Positions 39,015-47,193 of a stretch of DNA of 64,000 nucleotides are shown here, one piece after another. The position numbers and the translations under genes are program-made. This DNA comes from Pseudomonas thermotolerans DSM 14292 (GTDB taxonomy: Bacteria; Pseudomonadota; Gammaproteobacteria; Pseudomonadales; Pseudomonadaceae). Within the stretch, counting starts at the first letter, position 1. Each line of letters starts with the position of its first letter. Below the pieces are notes generated by a model. That model made no database searches. It worked only from the letters and a program-made list of their open reading frames with translations, and was not told where the DNA came from. Where the stretch lies: positions 124,001 to 188,000 of the forward strand of contig NZ_KB822603.1 in assembly GCF_000364625.1 (NCBI RefSeq). The letters run 5' to 3'.

Positions 39015-39218
39015 CGGCAACGCACAGCAAGGGACGGGGGCGGAACTTTAGCAGAGCCGTCCAGCCGCGCCAGCGCTTCCGGACAATTTGCCCGGCGCCG
39101 GCAACCCTGGCGCCGATCGCCGGTCTGAACAGGAATCCGCCCGCCTGCGCGGGAGGCGACAGCCAGCCGCCTCCGCGCGCACAATGGGCACTTGCCATCC
39201 CCCTCCAGGAGATCCCCC

Positions 39219-39623
39219 ATGCTGCGCTTCATCGCCCCCACCCTCGCCCTCTGCCTCAGCCTGCCCGCCGCCCAGGCCGCCAGCCTGAAGGACCACGAAC
39301 TGACCCGGCTACTGGCAAACGTGGCGCGGGAAAGCAGCGCCGGCACGCCCCGGGCGATCAACGAGGACATCCTCGACCAGGGCTACACGGTGGACGGCCG
39401 CGAGCTGGTCAACCACCTCAGCGTGCGCGCCTCCCATGCCCAGCAGATGCGCTCCCACCCCGACACCGTGCGCGCCCAGCTAGGGGCCAGCGTGTGCCGC
39501 AACGATGGCTTCCGCCGGCTGCTCGCCCAGGGCGCCGTGCTGCGCTATGAGTTCACCGAGTACAAGACCAACCGTCCGGTGACCACCGAACGTTTCACCA
39601 AGGGCGACTGCGGCATCCAGTAG
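39219..39623 (+). CDS. secreted protein of unknown function
   Basis: Protein of 134 residues with a signal peptide (about 1-20, ending AAQA). The mature part is small and mixed, with one Cys pair (SVCRNDGF and GDCGIQ) that could form a disulfide. It resembles the P. aeruginosa exported protein PA3611 as I remember it, whose role is unclear. The ATG at 39219 has an AGGAG site; a TTG nine codons upstream is not needed. Confidence 0.8.
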   Translation: MLRFIAPTLALCLSLPAAQAASLKDHELTRLLANVARESSAGTPRAINEDILDQGYTVDGRELVNHLSVRASHAQQMRSHPDTVRAQLGASVCRNDGFRRLLAQGAVLRYEFTEYKTNRPVTTERFTKGDCGIQ

Positions 39624-39707
39624 GATGCTGCGCTGACGCATATCAAGGTACCTGCGGCGGCGCCCTGGCAACCTGACGGACAAGCACGCACAACAGGGAG
39701 AAGTCAT

Positions 39708-41105
39708 ATGGCACTGCTCAAGTTCCTCGGCGCCATCCAGCAGGTGACCGGGTCCTGCTACCTGATCGAGAGCCGCGAAGGTGCCCGGGTGCTGCTCGAA
39801 TGTGGGATGCGCCAGGGCCGTCGCGAGGACGAAGAGGGCAACCGCGCGCCCTTCCCCTTCGCCCCCGACAGCCTGGACGCGGTGGTGATCTCCCATGCCC
39901 ACCTGGACCACTGCGGGCTGCTGCCGCGGCTGGTCGCCGAGGGCTACCGCGGCCCTGTGTTCGCCACCGAGTCCGGCTGCGACCTGATGGAGCTGATCCT
40001 CAAGGACTCCGCCTTCCTCCAGGAGAAGGACGCCGAGTGGGAAAACAAGTGGCGGGCGCGCCTCGGCAAGGCGCCGGTCCAGCCGCTGTACACCCTGGCC
40101 GACACCGAGAAGGCCCTGCACCTGTGCCGGCCACTGGCCTACGGCGAGCGCCACGAGGTGGCCAAGGGCATCTGGCTCACCTACCACGACGCCGGGCACA
40201 TCCTCGGCTCGGCCATCGTCGAGCTGGAGATCCACGACCACAACCTGACCCGCCGCCTGGTGTTCTCCGGCGACCTGGGCAATACCTGCTCGCCGCTGAT
40301 GCACAGCCCGAGCATCCTCACCGAGGCCGACCTGCTACTCCTGGAGTCCACCTACGGCGATCGAGACCACCGGCCCAGCGAGGAAACCCTCGACGAGCTG
40401 GCGACGATCCTCCAGGCCGCCCACCGCGACGGCGGCAACGTGCTGATCCCGGCCTTCGCGGTCGGCCGCACCCAGGATCTGATCTACTACCTCGGACGCT
40501 TCTACCAGGAGGGCCGCCTGCCGCAGCGCGCGGTGTTCCTCGACAGCCCCATGGCGATCCGCGCCAACGCCATCTACGCGCGCCACTACAGCGAGCTCAA
40601 CGGCCTCGACCCGGCCTACGCCCACAAGGTGAAGAGCATCCAGGACTGGCTGCCGGTGCTGCACTGCACCCAGACTCCCGAGGAGTCGATGAGCATCAAC
40701 CGCTTCACCGACGGCGCCATCATCATCGCCGGCAGCGGCATGTGCACCGGCGGACGCATCCTCCACCACTTCAAGCACAACCTCTGGCGCCCGGAATGCC
40801 ACGTGGTGTTCGCCGGCTTCCAGGCCAAGGGCACCCTCGGCCGTGCCCTGGTCGACGGCGCCCAGCACGTCCGCCTGCTGCACCAGCGCATCGCCGTGAA
40901 GGCCAAGGTGCATACCCTGGGCGGCTTCTCCGCGCACGCCGGGCAGTCGCAGTTGATCGACTGGGTCAGCCATTTCGACCACCACCCCGAGCTGTACCTG
41001 GTGCATGGCGAGCGGGAAAAGATGCTGGTCCTCCAGAAGGTCCTCAAGGAACGCCTCAACTGGCTGGCCGGCATCCCGGAGCCGGGCGAGCAGATCGCCA
41101 TCTGA
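39708..41105 (+). CDS. MBL-fold / beta-CASP ribonuclease-like protein
   Basis: Protein of 465 residues with the metallo-beta-lactamase motif SHAHLDH (62-68), further metal ligands in DAGHILGS and FSGDLG, then the beta-CASP domain with ESTYGDRDH, IPAFAVGR and SGSGMCTGG-type loop (AGSGMCTGGR), and the C-terminal GFSAHA. This is the CPSF73/YSH1-like group that acts on RNA. The bacterial members are predicted ribonucleases with few characterised examples. It has a GGGAG ribosome site. Confidence 0.9.
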   Translation: MALLKFLGAIQQVTGSCYLIESREGARVLLECGMRQGRREDEEGNRAPFPFAPDSLDAVVISHAHLDHCGLLPRLVAEGYRGPVFATESGCDLMELILKDSAFLQEKDAEWENKWRARLGKAPVQPLYTLADTEKALHLCRPLAYGERHEVAKGIWLTYHDAGHILGSAIVELEIHDHNLTRRLVFSGDLGNTCSPLMHSPSILTEADLLLLESTYGDRDHRPSEETLDELATILQAAHRDGGNVLIPAFAVGRTQDLIYYLGRFYQEGRLPQRAVFLDSPMAIRANAIYARHYSELNGLDPAYAHKVKSIQDWLPVLHCTQTPEESMSINRFTDGAIIIAGSGMCTGGRILHHFKHNLWRPECHVVFAGFQAKGTLGRALVDGAQHVRLLHQRIAVKAKVHTLGGFSAHAGQSQLIDWVSHFDHHPELYLVHGEREKMLVLQKVLKERLNWLAGIPEPGEQIAI

Positions 41106-41180
41106 GCGCGCCGGCCGCCCAGGCCGGCAGGATCGGGGCGCCCTCAGGATGGTCGCCCCCGCAGTACGAGGAACAGCCCC

Positions 41181-42254
41181 ATGCCCTACGAACCGGATGA
41201 CTACCTGTCCCGCCACTTCCAGACCAGCGGCATCGACCTGGCCGGCAAGGTCGACGAACTCCTCCAGTTCAGCGCCCCCGGCAACAGCGCCAACCTCAAC
41301 CTGTACCGCGACATGCTGGTCACGGTGATCCGCATGGCCCAGGCCGACCGCAACCGCTGGGACGCCAAGATCATGCTGCAGACCCTGCGCGAGATGGAGC
41401 GTGCCTTCAGCGCCCTGGATCGCTTCAAGCGGCGGCGCAAGGTCACGGTGTTCGGCTCGGCGCGCACCCCCGCCGACCACCCGCTCTACGATCTGGCCCG
41501 GCGTCTCGGCGCGGAGCTGGCCCGCCACGAGCTGATGGTGATCACCGGCGCCGGCGGTGGGATCATGGCGGCCGCCCACGAGGGCGCCGGCCAGGAATAC
41601 AGCCTGGGCTTCAACATCACCCTGCCCTTCGAGCAGGCCGCCAACCCCACCATCCAGGGCACCGACCACCTGCTGTCGTTCCACTTCTTCTTCCTACGCA
41701 AGCTGTTCTTCGTCAAGGAAGCCGACGCCCTGGTGCTCTGCCCCGGCGGCTTCGGCACCCTGGACGAGGCTCTGGAGGTGCTGACCCTGGTGCAGACCGG
41801 CAAGAGTCCGCTGGTGCCGGTGGTGCTGCTCGACCAGCCCGGCGGCAGCTACTGGAAGGACGCCCTGGAATTCCTCGACCGCCAGCTGGTCGGCAACCGC
41901 TACATCCTGCCCAGCGACATGCAGCTGATCCGCCTGGTGTACGGCGTGGAGGACGCGGTGCAGGAAATCGCCCGCTTCTACAGCAACTTCCACTCCACCC
42001 GCTGGCTCCGGGAGCTGTTCGTCATTCGCCTGCAGCACGCGCTGCGCGAAGAGGCCCTGCAGCAGCTGAACCGCGACTTCGCCGACCTCTGCAAGAGCGG
42101 CGGCTTCAGTCTCCAGCCGGCCAGCGAGACGGAAAGCGACGAGCCGGAACTGCGCGACCTGCCGCGCCTGGCCTTCCACTTCAACGGCCGCGACCACGGC
42201 CGCCTGCGCGAGCTGGTCAACTTCCTCAACCTGCCGGACAACTGGGCCGTCTGA
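41181..42254 (+). CDS. LOG family protein (nucleoside monophosphate phosphoribohydrolase-like)
   Basis: Protein of 357 residues with the LOG family signature: GAGGGIMAAAHEGA and PGGFGTLDEALE. Family members hydrolyse AMP-type nucleotides to base and ribose 5-phosphate. It is longer than plain LOG proteins, with an N-terminal helical region (about 1-85) and a C-terminal extension (about 265-357). It follows the beta-CASP gene by 75 bases on the same strand and may share its transcript. Confidence 0.87.
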   Translation: MPYEPDDYLSRHFQTSGIDLAGKVDELLQFSAPGNSANLNLYRDMLVTVIRMAQADRNRWDAKIMLQTLREMERAFSALDRFKRRRKVTVFGSARTPADHPLYDLARRLGAELARHELMVITGAGGGIMAAAHEGAGQEYSLGFNITLPFEQAANPTIQGTDHLLSFHFFFLRKLFFVKEADALVLCPGGFGTLDEALEVLTLVQTGKSPLVPVVLLDQPGGSYWKDALEFLDRQLVGNRYILPSDMQLIRLVYGVEDAVQEIARFYSNFHSTRWLRELFVIRLQHALREEALQQLNRDFADLCKSGGFSLQPASETESDEPELRDLPRLAFHFNGRDHGRLRELVNFLNLPDNWAV

Positions 42255-42262
42255 GCCGCGCC

Positions 42263-43384
42263 TCAGCCCTGACGGTACGGCAGGTAGCCGCGCGCCTCCT
42301 CGGCGTAGGCGCGTATCGCCTGGCGCTCCTGATCGAGGAACTCGGCCACCGCCAGGCGCAGGCCGGGGTGCCGCAGGTAGTGCCAGGAGCGGGTGAGCGT
42401 CGGCTCGAAGCCGCGGATCAGCTTGTGCTCGCCCTGGGCGCCGGCATCGAAGCGACGTAGACCATGGGCGATGGCGTAGTCCATGCCCTGGTAGAAGCAG
42501 GTCTCGAAGTGCAGCCGGTCGAACTCCGCCAGGCAGCCCCAGTAGCGGCCGTAGAGCGTCTCGCCGTCCACCAGGCTGAAGGCCATGGCCACCGGCCGGC
42601 GCCCCTGGCGGGCCAGCACCACGCGGATCGCCGCCGGCAGGCGCTCGGCCAGCAGGCTGAAGAACGCGCGGCGCAGGTAGGGCGCCTGGCCGCGCACCTG
42701 ATAGGTGTTGGCGTAGCAGGCGTAGACGAAGTCCCAGTCCGCCTCGCCCAGCTCGTGCCCGGCGTACCAGTCGAAGGCGATGCCCTGCCCGGCCACCTGC
42801 TCGCGCTCCTTGCGCAGCTGCTTGCGCTTGCGCGAGGCCAGAGCGTCGAGGAAGTCCTGAAAGTCCCGGTAGCCGCGGTTGTGCCAGTGGAACTGGCAGC
42901 CGAGGCGCTCCAGCCAGCCCTCCCGGGCGCCCAGCAAGGCGTCGGCCGAGTCCTCGGTGAAGTTGATATGCGCCCCGGACAGGCCACGCGCCTCCAGCCC
43001 GGCGACCAGCCCATCGAGCAGCTCTCCGGCCGCCTCCGCCCGGCCGAGCAGACGCGGCCCGCGCACCGGGGTGAAGGGCACCGCGCCGAGCAGCTTGGGG
43101 TAATAGGCGATGCCGGCGCGCCGGCAGGCATCCGCCCAGCCGTGGTCGAACACGTACTCGCCATAGGAATGGCTCTTGCGGTAGGCCGGCAGAGCCGCCA
43201 GCAGGCGGCCGTCCTCGACCAGCAGGTGATGCTCCGGCTGCCAGCCGCTGCCGGGGCCGACACTGCCGCTGTCCTCCAGGGCGGACAGGAAGGCATGACG
43301 CAGGAAGGGCTGCGGCTCGGGCAGCAGGGCATCCCAGGCCTCGGCGGCCACGGCGTGCAGGGAATCGATGCGCTGGACGGGCAT
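42263..43384 (-). CDS. FemAB/GNAT-like protein (DUF482 family)
   Basis: Protein of 373 residues of the family annotated as peptidogalycan biosynthesis protein or DUF482, with a GNAT-like fold. Typical features are the KRKQLRKEREQV block, the aromatic CYANTYQVRGQAPYL and the C-terminal FDAGAQGEHKLIRGFEP. It may transfer an aminoacyl or acyl group; the substrate is unknown. The ATG at 43384 is chosen; longer in-frame sequence upstream crosses the oprP terminator and so is not coding. Confidence 0.83.
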   Translation of the reverse strand: MPVQRIDSLHAVAAEAWDALLPEPQPFLRHAFLSALEDSGSVGPGSGWQPEHHLLVEDGRLLAALPAYRKSHSYGEYVFDHGWADACRRAGIAYYPKLLGAVPFTPVRGPRLLGRAEAAGELLDGLVAGLEARGLSGAHINFTEDSADALLGAREGWLERLGCQFHWHNRGYRDFQDFLDALASRKRKQLRKEREQVAGQGIAFDWYAGHELGEADWDFVYACYANTYQVRGQAPYLRRAFFSLLAERLPAAIRVVLARQGRRPVAMAFSLVDGETLYGRYWGCLAEFDRLHFETCFYQGMDYAIAHGLRRFDAGAQGEHKLIRGFEPTLTRSWHYLRHPGLRLAVAEFLDQERQAIRAYAEEARGYLPYRQG

Positions 43385-43432
43385 GGCGGGGTTCCGACGG
43401 TCAAAGGCTGCACTATATCGCCAGTCGCGCAG

Positions 43433-43457
43433 AAAAAAGCCCCGCGCGGAGCGGGGC
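43433..43457 (-). terminator. intrinsic terminator of oprP
   Basis: Read on the minus strand, GCCCCGC and its complement flank a short loop and are followed by six Ts. It lies 32 bases after the oprP stop codon. Confidence 0.88.
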
Positions 43458-43488
43458 GAAGGAAAACGCAAAGGAGCCTCTTGCAGGT

Positions 43489-44799
43489 TTAGAACACGTA
43501 CTGGGCGCGCACCACGAAACCGTCGCCATCGTCGTCGCCATTGGCGTTGCTGGCGTTGTCCACCCTGGCCTTGACGTAAGCGGCAGAGAGCCGGACCGCT
43601 TCGTTGGCGTACCAGTTGACGCCCAGGTTGTGCACCTTGCCCTCGACGTCGTCGATGGCCGCGAAGGCACCGTTGTCGTCCTCCACCGCCAGGTGGTCGT
43701 AGCGGTAGAACAGTTCCCAAGCGCCGGTCTGCTTGTTGGCCGGCTTGACCGCATCGAACCTGCCGAGCTTGTAGCCGCGCGCCTCGCCAGTCAGGGTGTA
43801 GGCCAGCTGCAGGTAATAGCCCTTGGCGTCGATGTCCTCGAAGGCCGTGTCGTCGGCCTCCAGGGAACGCGCCACGTACTCGCCCTGCAGCGAGAAGGGG
43901 CCGCGCGCCCAGGCCGCCTCCAGCCCCCAGGCGCGGTCGTCGCCGTAGGCGCCGGCCGGGGTGTTGTTGGCACCGCCGAGGACCAGCCGATTGCCGTTGC
44001 TGCCGGCGTCCTGGCCGCCGTCGGTGCTCACCCCGCGCATGCCCAGGCGGCTGCGGATGCGCCCGTCGAAGGCGGTGTCGGAGAGATCGCGGAAGGCGTA
44101 GTTGAGGCCGAGGTGCAGCACGTTGCCGGCCTCGTGCAGCGGGGCGAACACGCCACGCAGGTTGAATTGCCGGGTGCTGTCGCCGTCCGCGTCGGCATTG
44201 GTCGCGTCCTTGGCATAGAGGCCCGCCGAGCCGTAGAGGGAATCGCCGGCCGCGCCGGAAAGCTGGATGCCCAGGCCGCCGTTGTGGCTGTTGGTCCAGT
44301 CCACCAGGTCATAGGCGGCGGTGCGCTCCGGGGCGGTCACCCACTTGGAGCTGGTGGCCTTTTCCAGGCCGAACTCCGGGTCGAAGCGACCGAGCTTGAT
44401 GGCCAGCGGCCGGAGGCCGTTGTAGGCCAGCGAGGCCTCGTCCAGGTAGCCGTCCTCGGAACGGTTGTCGCCACCGGCGTTGTGGGAGAAGTCGTAGTTC
44501 ACCTGATAGGCCCAGTCGCGAAACAGCACGCCGCCGATCTCCAGGAAGGCACGGCGGAAATAGCCGGCGTCGGCGGAGTTGCCGTTGACCGTGTAGAAGC
44601 CATCGAAGCGGCTGTAGTCGGCCTGCACGCGACCTCCGACCCTGAAGCTGAACTCCTGGTCGGTGGTGGCGACCTCCAGGCCGCCCTTGGTCCGGATCAC
44701 GAGATCGGCGCCGTCGGTGGTCACGGTGCCGGCGAAGGCCTGCGCGGAAACGGCCAGGGCCAGGGCGCTGGCGGCGAAACCGGCGGAATGCTTGGTCAT
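43489..44799 (-). CDS. oprP: phosphate-selective porin OprP/OprO type
   Basis: Outer-membrane porin of 436 residues. A signal peptide (1-23, ending AFA) precedes a 16-strand barrel with the [19 protein letters not shown] and [12 protein letters not shown] pattern of the OprP/OprO family; the protein ends in Phe (RAQYVF), as needed for barrel assembly. OprP takes up phosphate, OprO polyphosphate or diphosphate; which one this is cannot be decided here. The ATG at 44799 is chosen over an upstream in-frame start because it begins the signal peptide. A Pho-box-like sequence lies about 100 bases upstream. Confidence 0.9.
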   Translation of the reverse strand: MTKHSAGFAASALALAVSAQAFAGTVTTDGADLVIRTKGGLEVATTDQEFSFRVGGRVQADYSRFDGFYTVNGNSADAGYFRRAFLEIGGVLFRDWAYQVNYDFSHNAGGDNRSEDGYLDEASLAYNGLRPLAIKLGRFDPEFGLEKATSSKWVTAPERTAAYDLVDWTNSHNGGLGIQLSGAAGDSLYGSAGLYAKDATNADADGDSTRQFNLRGVFAPLHEAGNVLHLGLNYAFRDLSDTAFDGRIRSRLGMRGVSTDGGQDAGSNGNRLVLGGANNTPAGAYGDDRAWGLEAAWARGPFSLQGEYVARSLEADDTAFEDIDAKGYYLQLAYTLTGEARGYKLGRFDAVKPANKQTGAWELFYRYDHLAVEDDNGAFAAIDDVEGKVHNLGVNWYANEAVRLSAAYVKARVDNASNANGDDDGDGFVVRAQYVF

Positions 44800-44830
44800 C
44801 GATGAATTCCCCTGTAGGTCTTGAAGGAAA

Positions 44831-44849
44831 CCCGCGGCCGGGCCGCGGG
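44831..44849. repeat. palindrome in the oprP leader
   Basis: CCCGCGGCC-G-GGCCGCGGG, a 19-base palindrome 32 bases before the oprP start codon. In RNA it could form a six-pair or longer hairpin just upstream of the ribosome site. Confidence 0.5.
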
Positions 44850-44899
44850 TACTGGTAGGGAATCCTGATCGGGCCCTGTGACGGGCGGATGTCACTTAT

Positions 44900-44917
44900 G
44901 AAAAAGTTTTGTGACAG
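44900..44917 (-). promoter_or_regulatory. Pho-box-like site upstream of oprP
   Basis: On the minus strand CTGTCACAAAACTTTTTC matches the PhoB consensus CTGTCAC-N4-CTGTCAC well in the first half and the AT spacer, and poorly in the second half. Phosphate control of an OprP porin is expected from the family. Confidence 0.45.
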
Positions 44918-44958
44918 GGGAACTTTTCGGACAGGAAGGGAATAAGGAGCGCGACGCC

Positions 44959-45852
44959 CTACGCCTCGGGGAAGCGTAGCTGCAGGCGGCTGACGAACTG
45001 CCGCGGCGCGCCGGACAGCGGGTCGACGAAGGCCAGCTCGCGGGCCAGCAGCTGCAGCGGCCGGGCGTAATCGTCCGGATCCTCCGGACGATCGCGTAGC
45101 TCGGGGTAGAAGCCGTCGTGGCAGATGGGCGCGCCCAGGGCCGCCAGGTGCACGCGCAGCTGGTGCTTCTTGCCGGTCACCGGGAAAAGCGCGTAGCGCC
45201 ACCAGGGGCCACGGCGCTCCAGCACCTCGATGCGCGTCTCGGTATTGGCCTCGCCGGCCACCTCCTGCATGCGGAAGAAGGGCTCGCCGGGCGCCAGGCG
45301 GGTGGCGCGGGTCAGTGGGAAGACCAGATCCGGCAGCGCCGGGGCGATGGCCTCGTAGCGCTTGGCGATGCGCCGCTCGCGGAACAGCGCCTGGTAACGG
45401 CCACGGCTCGCCGGATTGGCGGAGAACAGCACCAGCCCGGCGGTGTGCCGGTCGATGCGGTGCAGCGGCACCAGGTGCGGATTGCCCAGACGGCGCATCA
45501 GGCGCGCCTGCAGGGTCTGCTCGACGTACTCGCCGGCCGGCATCACCGGCAGGAAGTGCGGCTTGTCGGCCACCACCAGGTGCTCGTCGACGTGCAGCAC
45601 GCCTTCCTCGAAGGGAATCGGCGTCTCGTCGGCCACCTCGCGGAAGTACTGCACGCGCAGGCCTTCCCGGTAGGGATGCGCGGGACCGAGGGCCCGCCCC
45701 TCGCCATCCAGCACCCGGCCGCGGGCCATGCGCGCCAGCCAGGTGTCCCGGTCGATGGCCGGAAAGCGCGCGCACAGGCAGTCGAGCACCGTGGCCCAGT
45801 CGCCGGCGGGCAGGTGGAGGATGCTGGGACGAACCGCAGGCGGGTTGGACAT
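44959..45852 (-). CDS. RluA-family pseudouridine synthase
   Basis: Protein of 297 residues with the RluA active-site motif HRIDRHTAGLVLF, in which the Asp is the catalytic residue, and the later KKHQLRVHLAALGAPI block. It probably modifies uridine in rRNA or tRNA; the target is not evident. The ATG at 45852 has a GGAAAG site; another ATG at 45867 is in frame. It is upstream of oprP on the same strand, but oprP has its own control region. Confidence 0.9.
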   Translation of the reverse strand: MSNPPAVRPSILHLPAGDWATVLDCLCARFPAIDRDTWLARMARGRVLDGEGRALGPAHPYREGLRVQYFREVADETPIPFEEGVLHVDEHLVVADKPHFLPVMPAGEYVEQTLQARLMRRLGNPHLVPLHRIDRHTAGLVLFSANPASRGRYQALFRERRIAKRYEAIAPALPDLVFPLTRATRLAPGEPFFRMQEVAGEANTETRIEVLERRGPWWRYALFPVTGKKHQLRVHLAALGAPICHDGFYPELRDRPEDPDDYARPLQLLARELAFVDPLSGAPRQFVSRLQLRFPEA

Positions 45853-45948
45853 GCAGGGGCTTTCCATCAGGCAAAAAAAATGTTGGGCAGGTCACATTCC
45901 GCGCGTCTAGCACGGGCCAAAGCGCCCGCCGCGGAACTTTTCCACGCA

Positions 45949-45966
45949 CTTTCACAAAACTTTCAC
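45949..45966 (+). promoter_or_regulatory. near-consensus Pho box, plus strand
   Basis: CTTTCACAAAACTTTCAC is a direct repeat of CTTTCAC with an AAAA spacer, 16 of 18 positions matching CTGTCAC-N4-CTGTCAC. It points toward the region 46000-46078, where no protein gene exists on the plus strand. Candidate -10 sequences are TAATCC (45978) and TATACG (45984). Confidence 0.55.
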
Positions 45967-45995
45967 ACGGGCTGGCGTAATCCTATACGCGCTGA

Positions 45996-46078
45996 AGGAC
46001 CAGCCCCCATCGAGGCCCGCCCGACAGATCGAGTGTGATGCTCCTTTCACTCCATCTGTCGCGCGGGCCTTAAGCTTT
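45996..46078 (+). ncRNA. candidate PhoB-linked small RNA
   Basis: The predicted transcript would start near 45996, downstream of the Pho box, and consist mainly of a long hairpin: 46014-46029 pairs with 46054-46069 (one C-C mismatch), and inside it 46031-46035 pairs with 46048-46052. TTAAGCTTTCT follows. There is no open reading frame of note. The T tract is imperfect, so termination is uncertain. The same hairpin could instead only mark the end of the LysR gene on the other strand. Confidence 0.3.
46013..46070. repeat. long imperfect inverted repeat
   Basis: Eight pairs, a C-C mismatch, eight pairs, another C-C mismatch and five more pairs, with a 12-base loop. It lies directly after the LysR pseudogene stop (minus strand) and downstream of a Pho box (plus strand). 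Confidence 0.85.
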
Positions 46079-47006
46079 CTAGCCGCCCATGACGATCTGC
46101 TCATCCGCCTCCAGAGCCGCCGGCAGGCGCTCATGGAGGAACTCCACCCAGGTCTTGATCTTGGCGTCCAGGTACTGCCGCGAGGGGTACAGGGCGTAGA
46201 CGTTCAGTCGCTGCATCCGGTAGTGCGGCAGCACCCGCACCAGGCTGCCATCGCGCAGGCCGGCGATCGCCGAATACACCGGCAGCACGCCGATGCCCAT
46301 GCCGCAGCGGATCGCCTCGGTCATGCCGTCGCCGACGTTGACCTGGAAGGGCGACGGCGCCAGGGCGATCATCTCCTGTCCGTAGGGACCGTCGAACAGC
46401 CACTTGTCCAGCGACATCACCGGGCTCAGCAGGCGCAGGCAATCGTGCTCGGCCAGGTCGGCGAGCACCTTGGGATGACCGCGGCGGGCCAGGTACTCCG
46501 GCGAGGCGCAGAGGATGCTATAGGTCTTGCCGATGCAGCGCGACACCAGCCCGGAGTCCGGCAGCTCGCTGGCCACCACCAGGGCCACGTCGTAGCCCTC
46601 GTCGAGCAGGTCGGGGACGCGGTTGGCCATGGTCAGGTCCACCGAGACCTCGGGGTACTGCTTGCGGTATTCGGCGATGGCGCGGATCACGTAGTGCTGG
46701 CCGATGCCGGTCATCGAATGGATGCGCAGGCGTCCGGCCGGGCGGGCATGGGCATCGCTGGCCTCAGCCTCGGCGTCCTCGATGTAGGCGAGGATCTGCT
46801 CGCAGCGCAGCAGGTAGCGCTCGCCCGCCTCGGTGAGGGCGATGCGCCGGGTGGTGCGGTTGAGCAGGCGCGCGCAGGCGTGCCTCGAGACCGGAAACGC
46901 CCCGGGAAACCTGGGCGACCGTGGTCTTCAGTTGCTTGGCGGCGGCCGTGAAACTGCCGGTTTCCGCCACGCTGACGAAAGCCCTCATGGCCTGCAGGGT
47001 GTCCAT
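46079..47006 (-). pseudogene. LysR-type regulator with a frameshift
   Basis: The gene has a good start (ATG 47006, GGAGG site) and an N-terminal winged helix (MDTLQAMRAFVSVAETGSF...QVSRGVSGLEARL). The frame is then lost near 46868-46876: the usual ARLLNRTTRRIALTEAGE continues in another frame, joins the effector domain and ends at 46079. Total length is 928 bases, one more than a multiple of three, equal to one extra or two missing bases in a GCGCGC run. Without the shift the protein would be a normal LysR regulator of about 308 residues. It is divergent from the efflux operon it probably regulated. A sequencing error is possible. Confidence 0.8.
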
Positions 47007-47193
47007 GGAAACCTCCGTGCGGAAGGAAATGGGAAGATTGTGACAGCACGCAAGCCGGCGATTATTGCAGAAACGACAACAAATAATCGCCGTTTGCCCG
47101 GTTATTCCACCCCTCCCCGCTTCTTACAATGAATGCCGGCCCATTCCGGCCTTCCCGGCCATTCGCATGATTCCCTCCCCAGGAACGTCTCGC

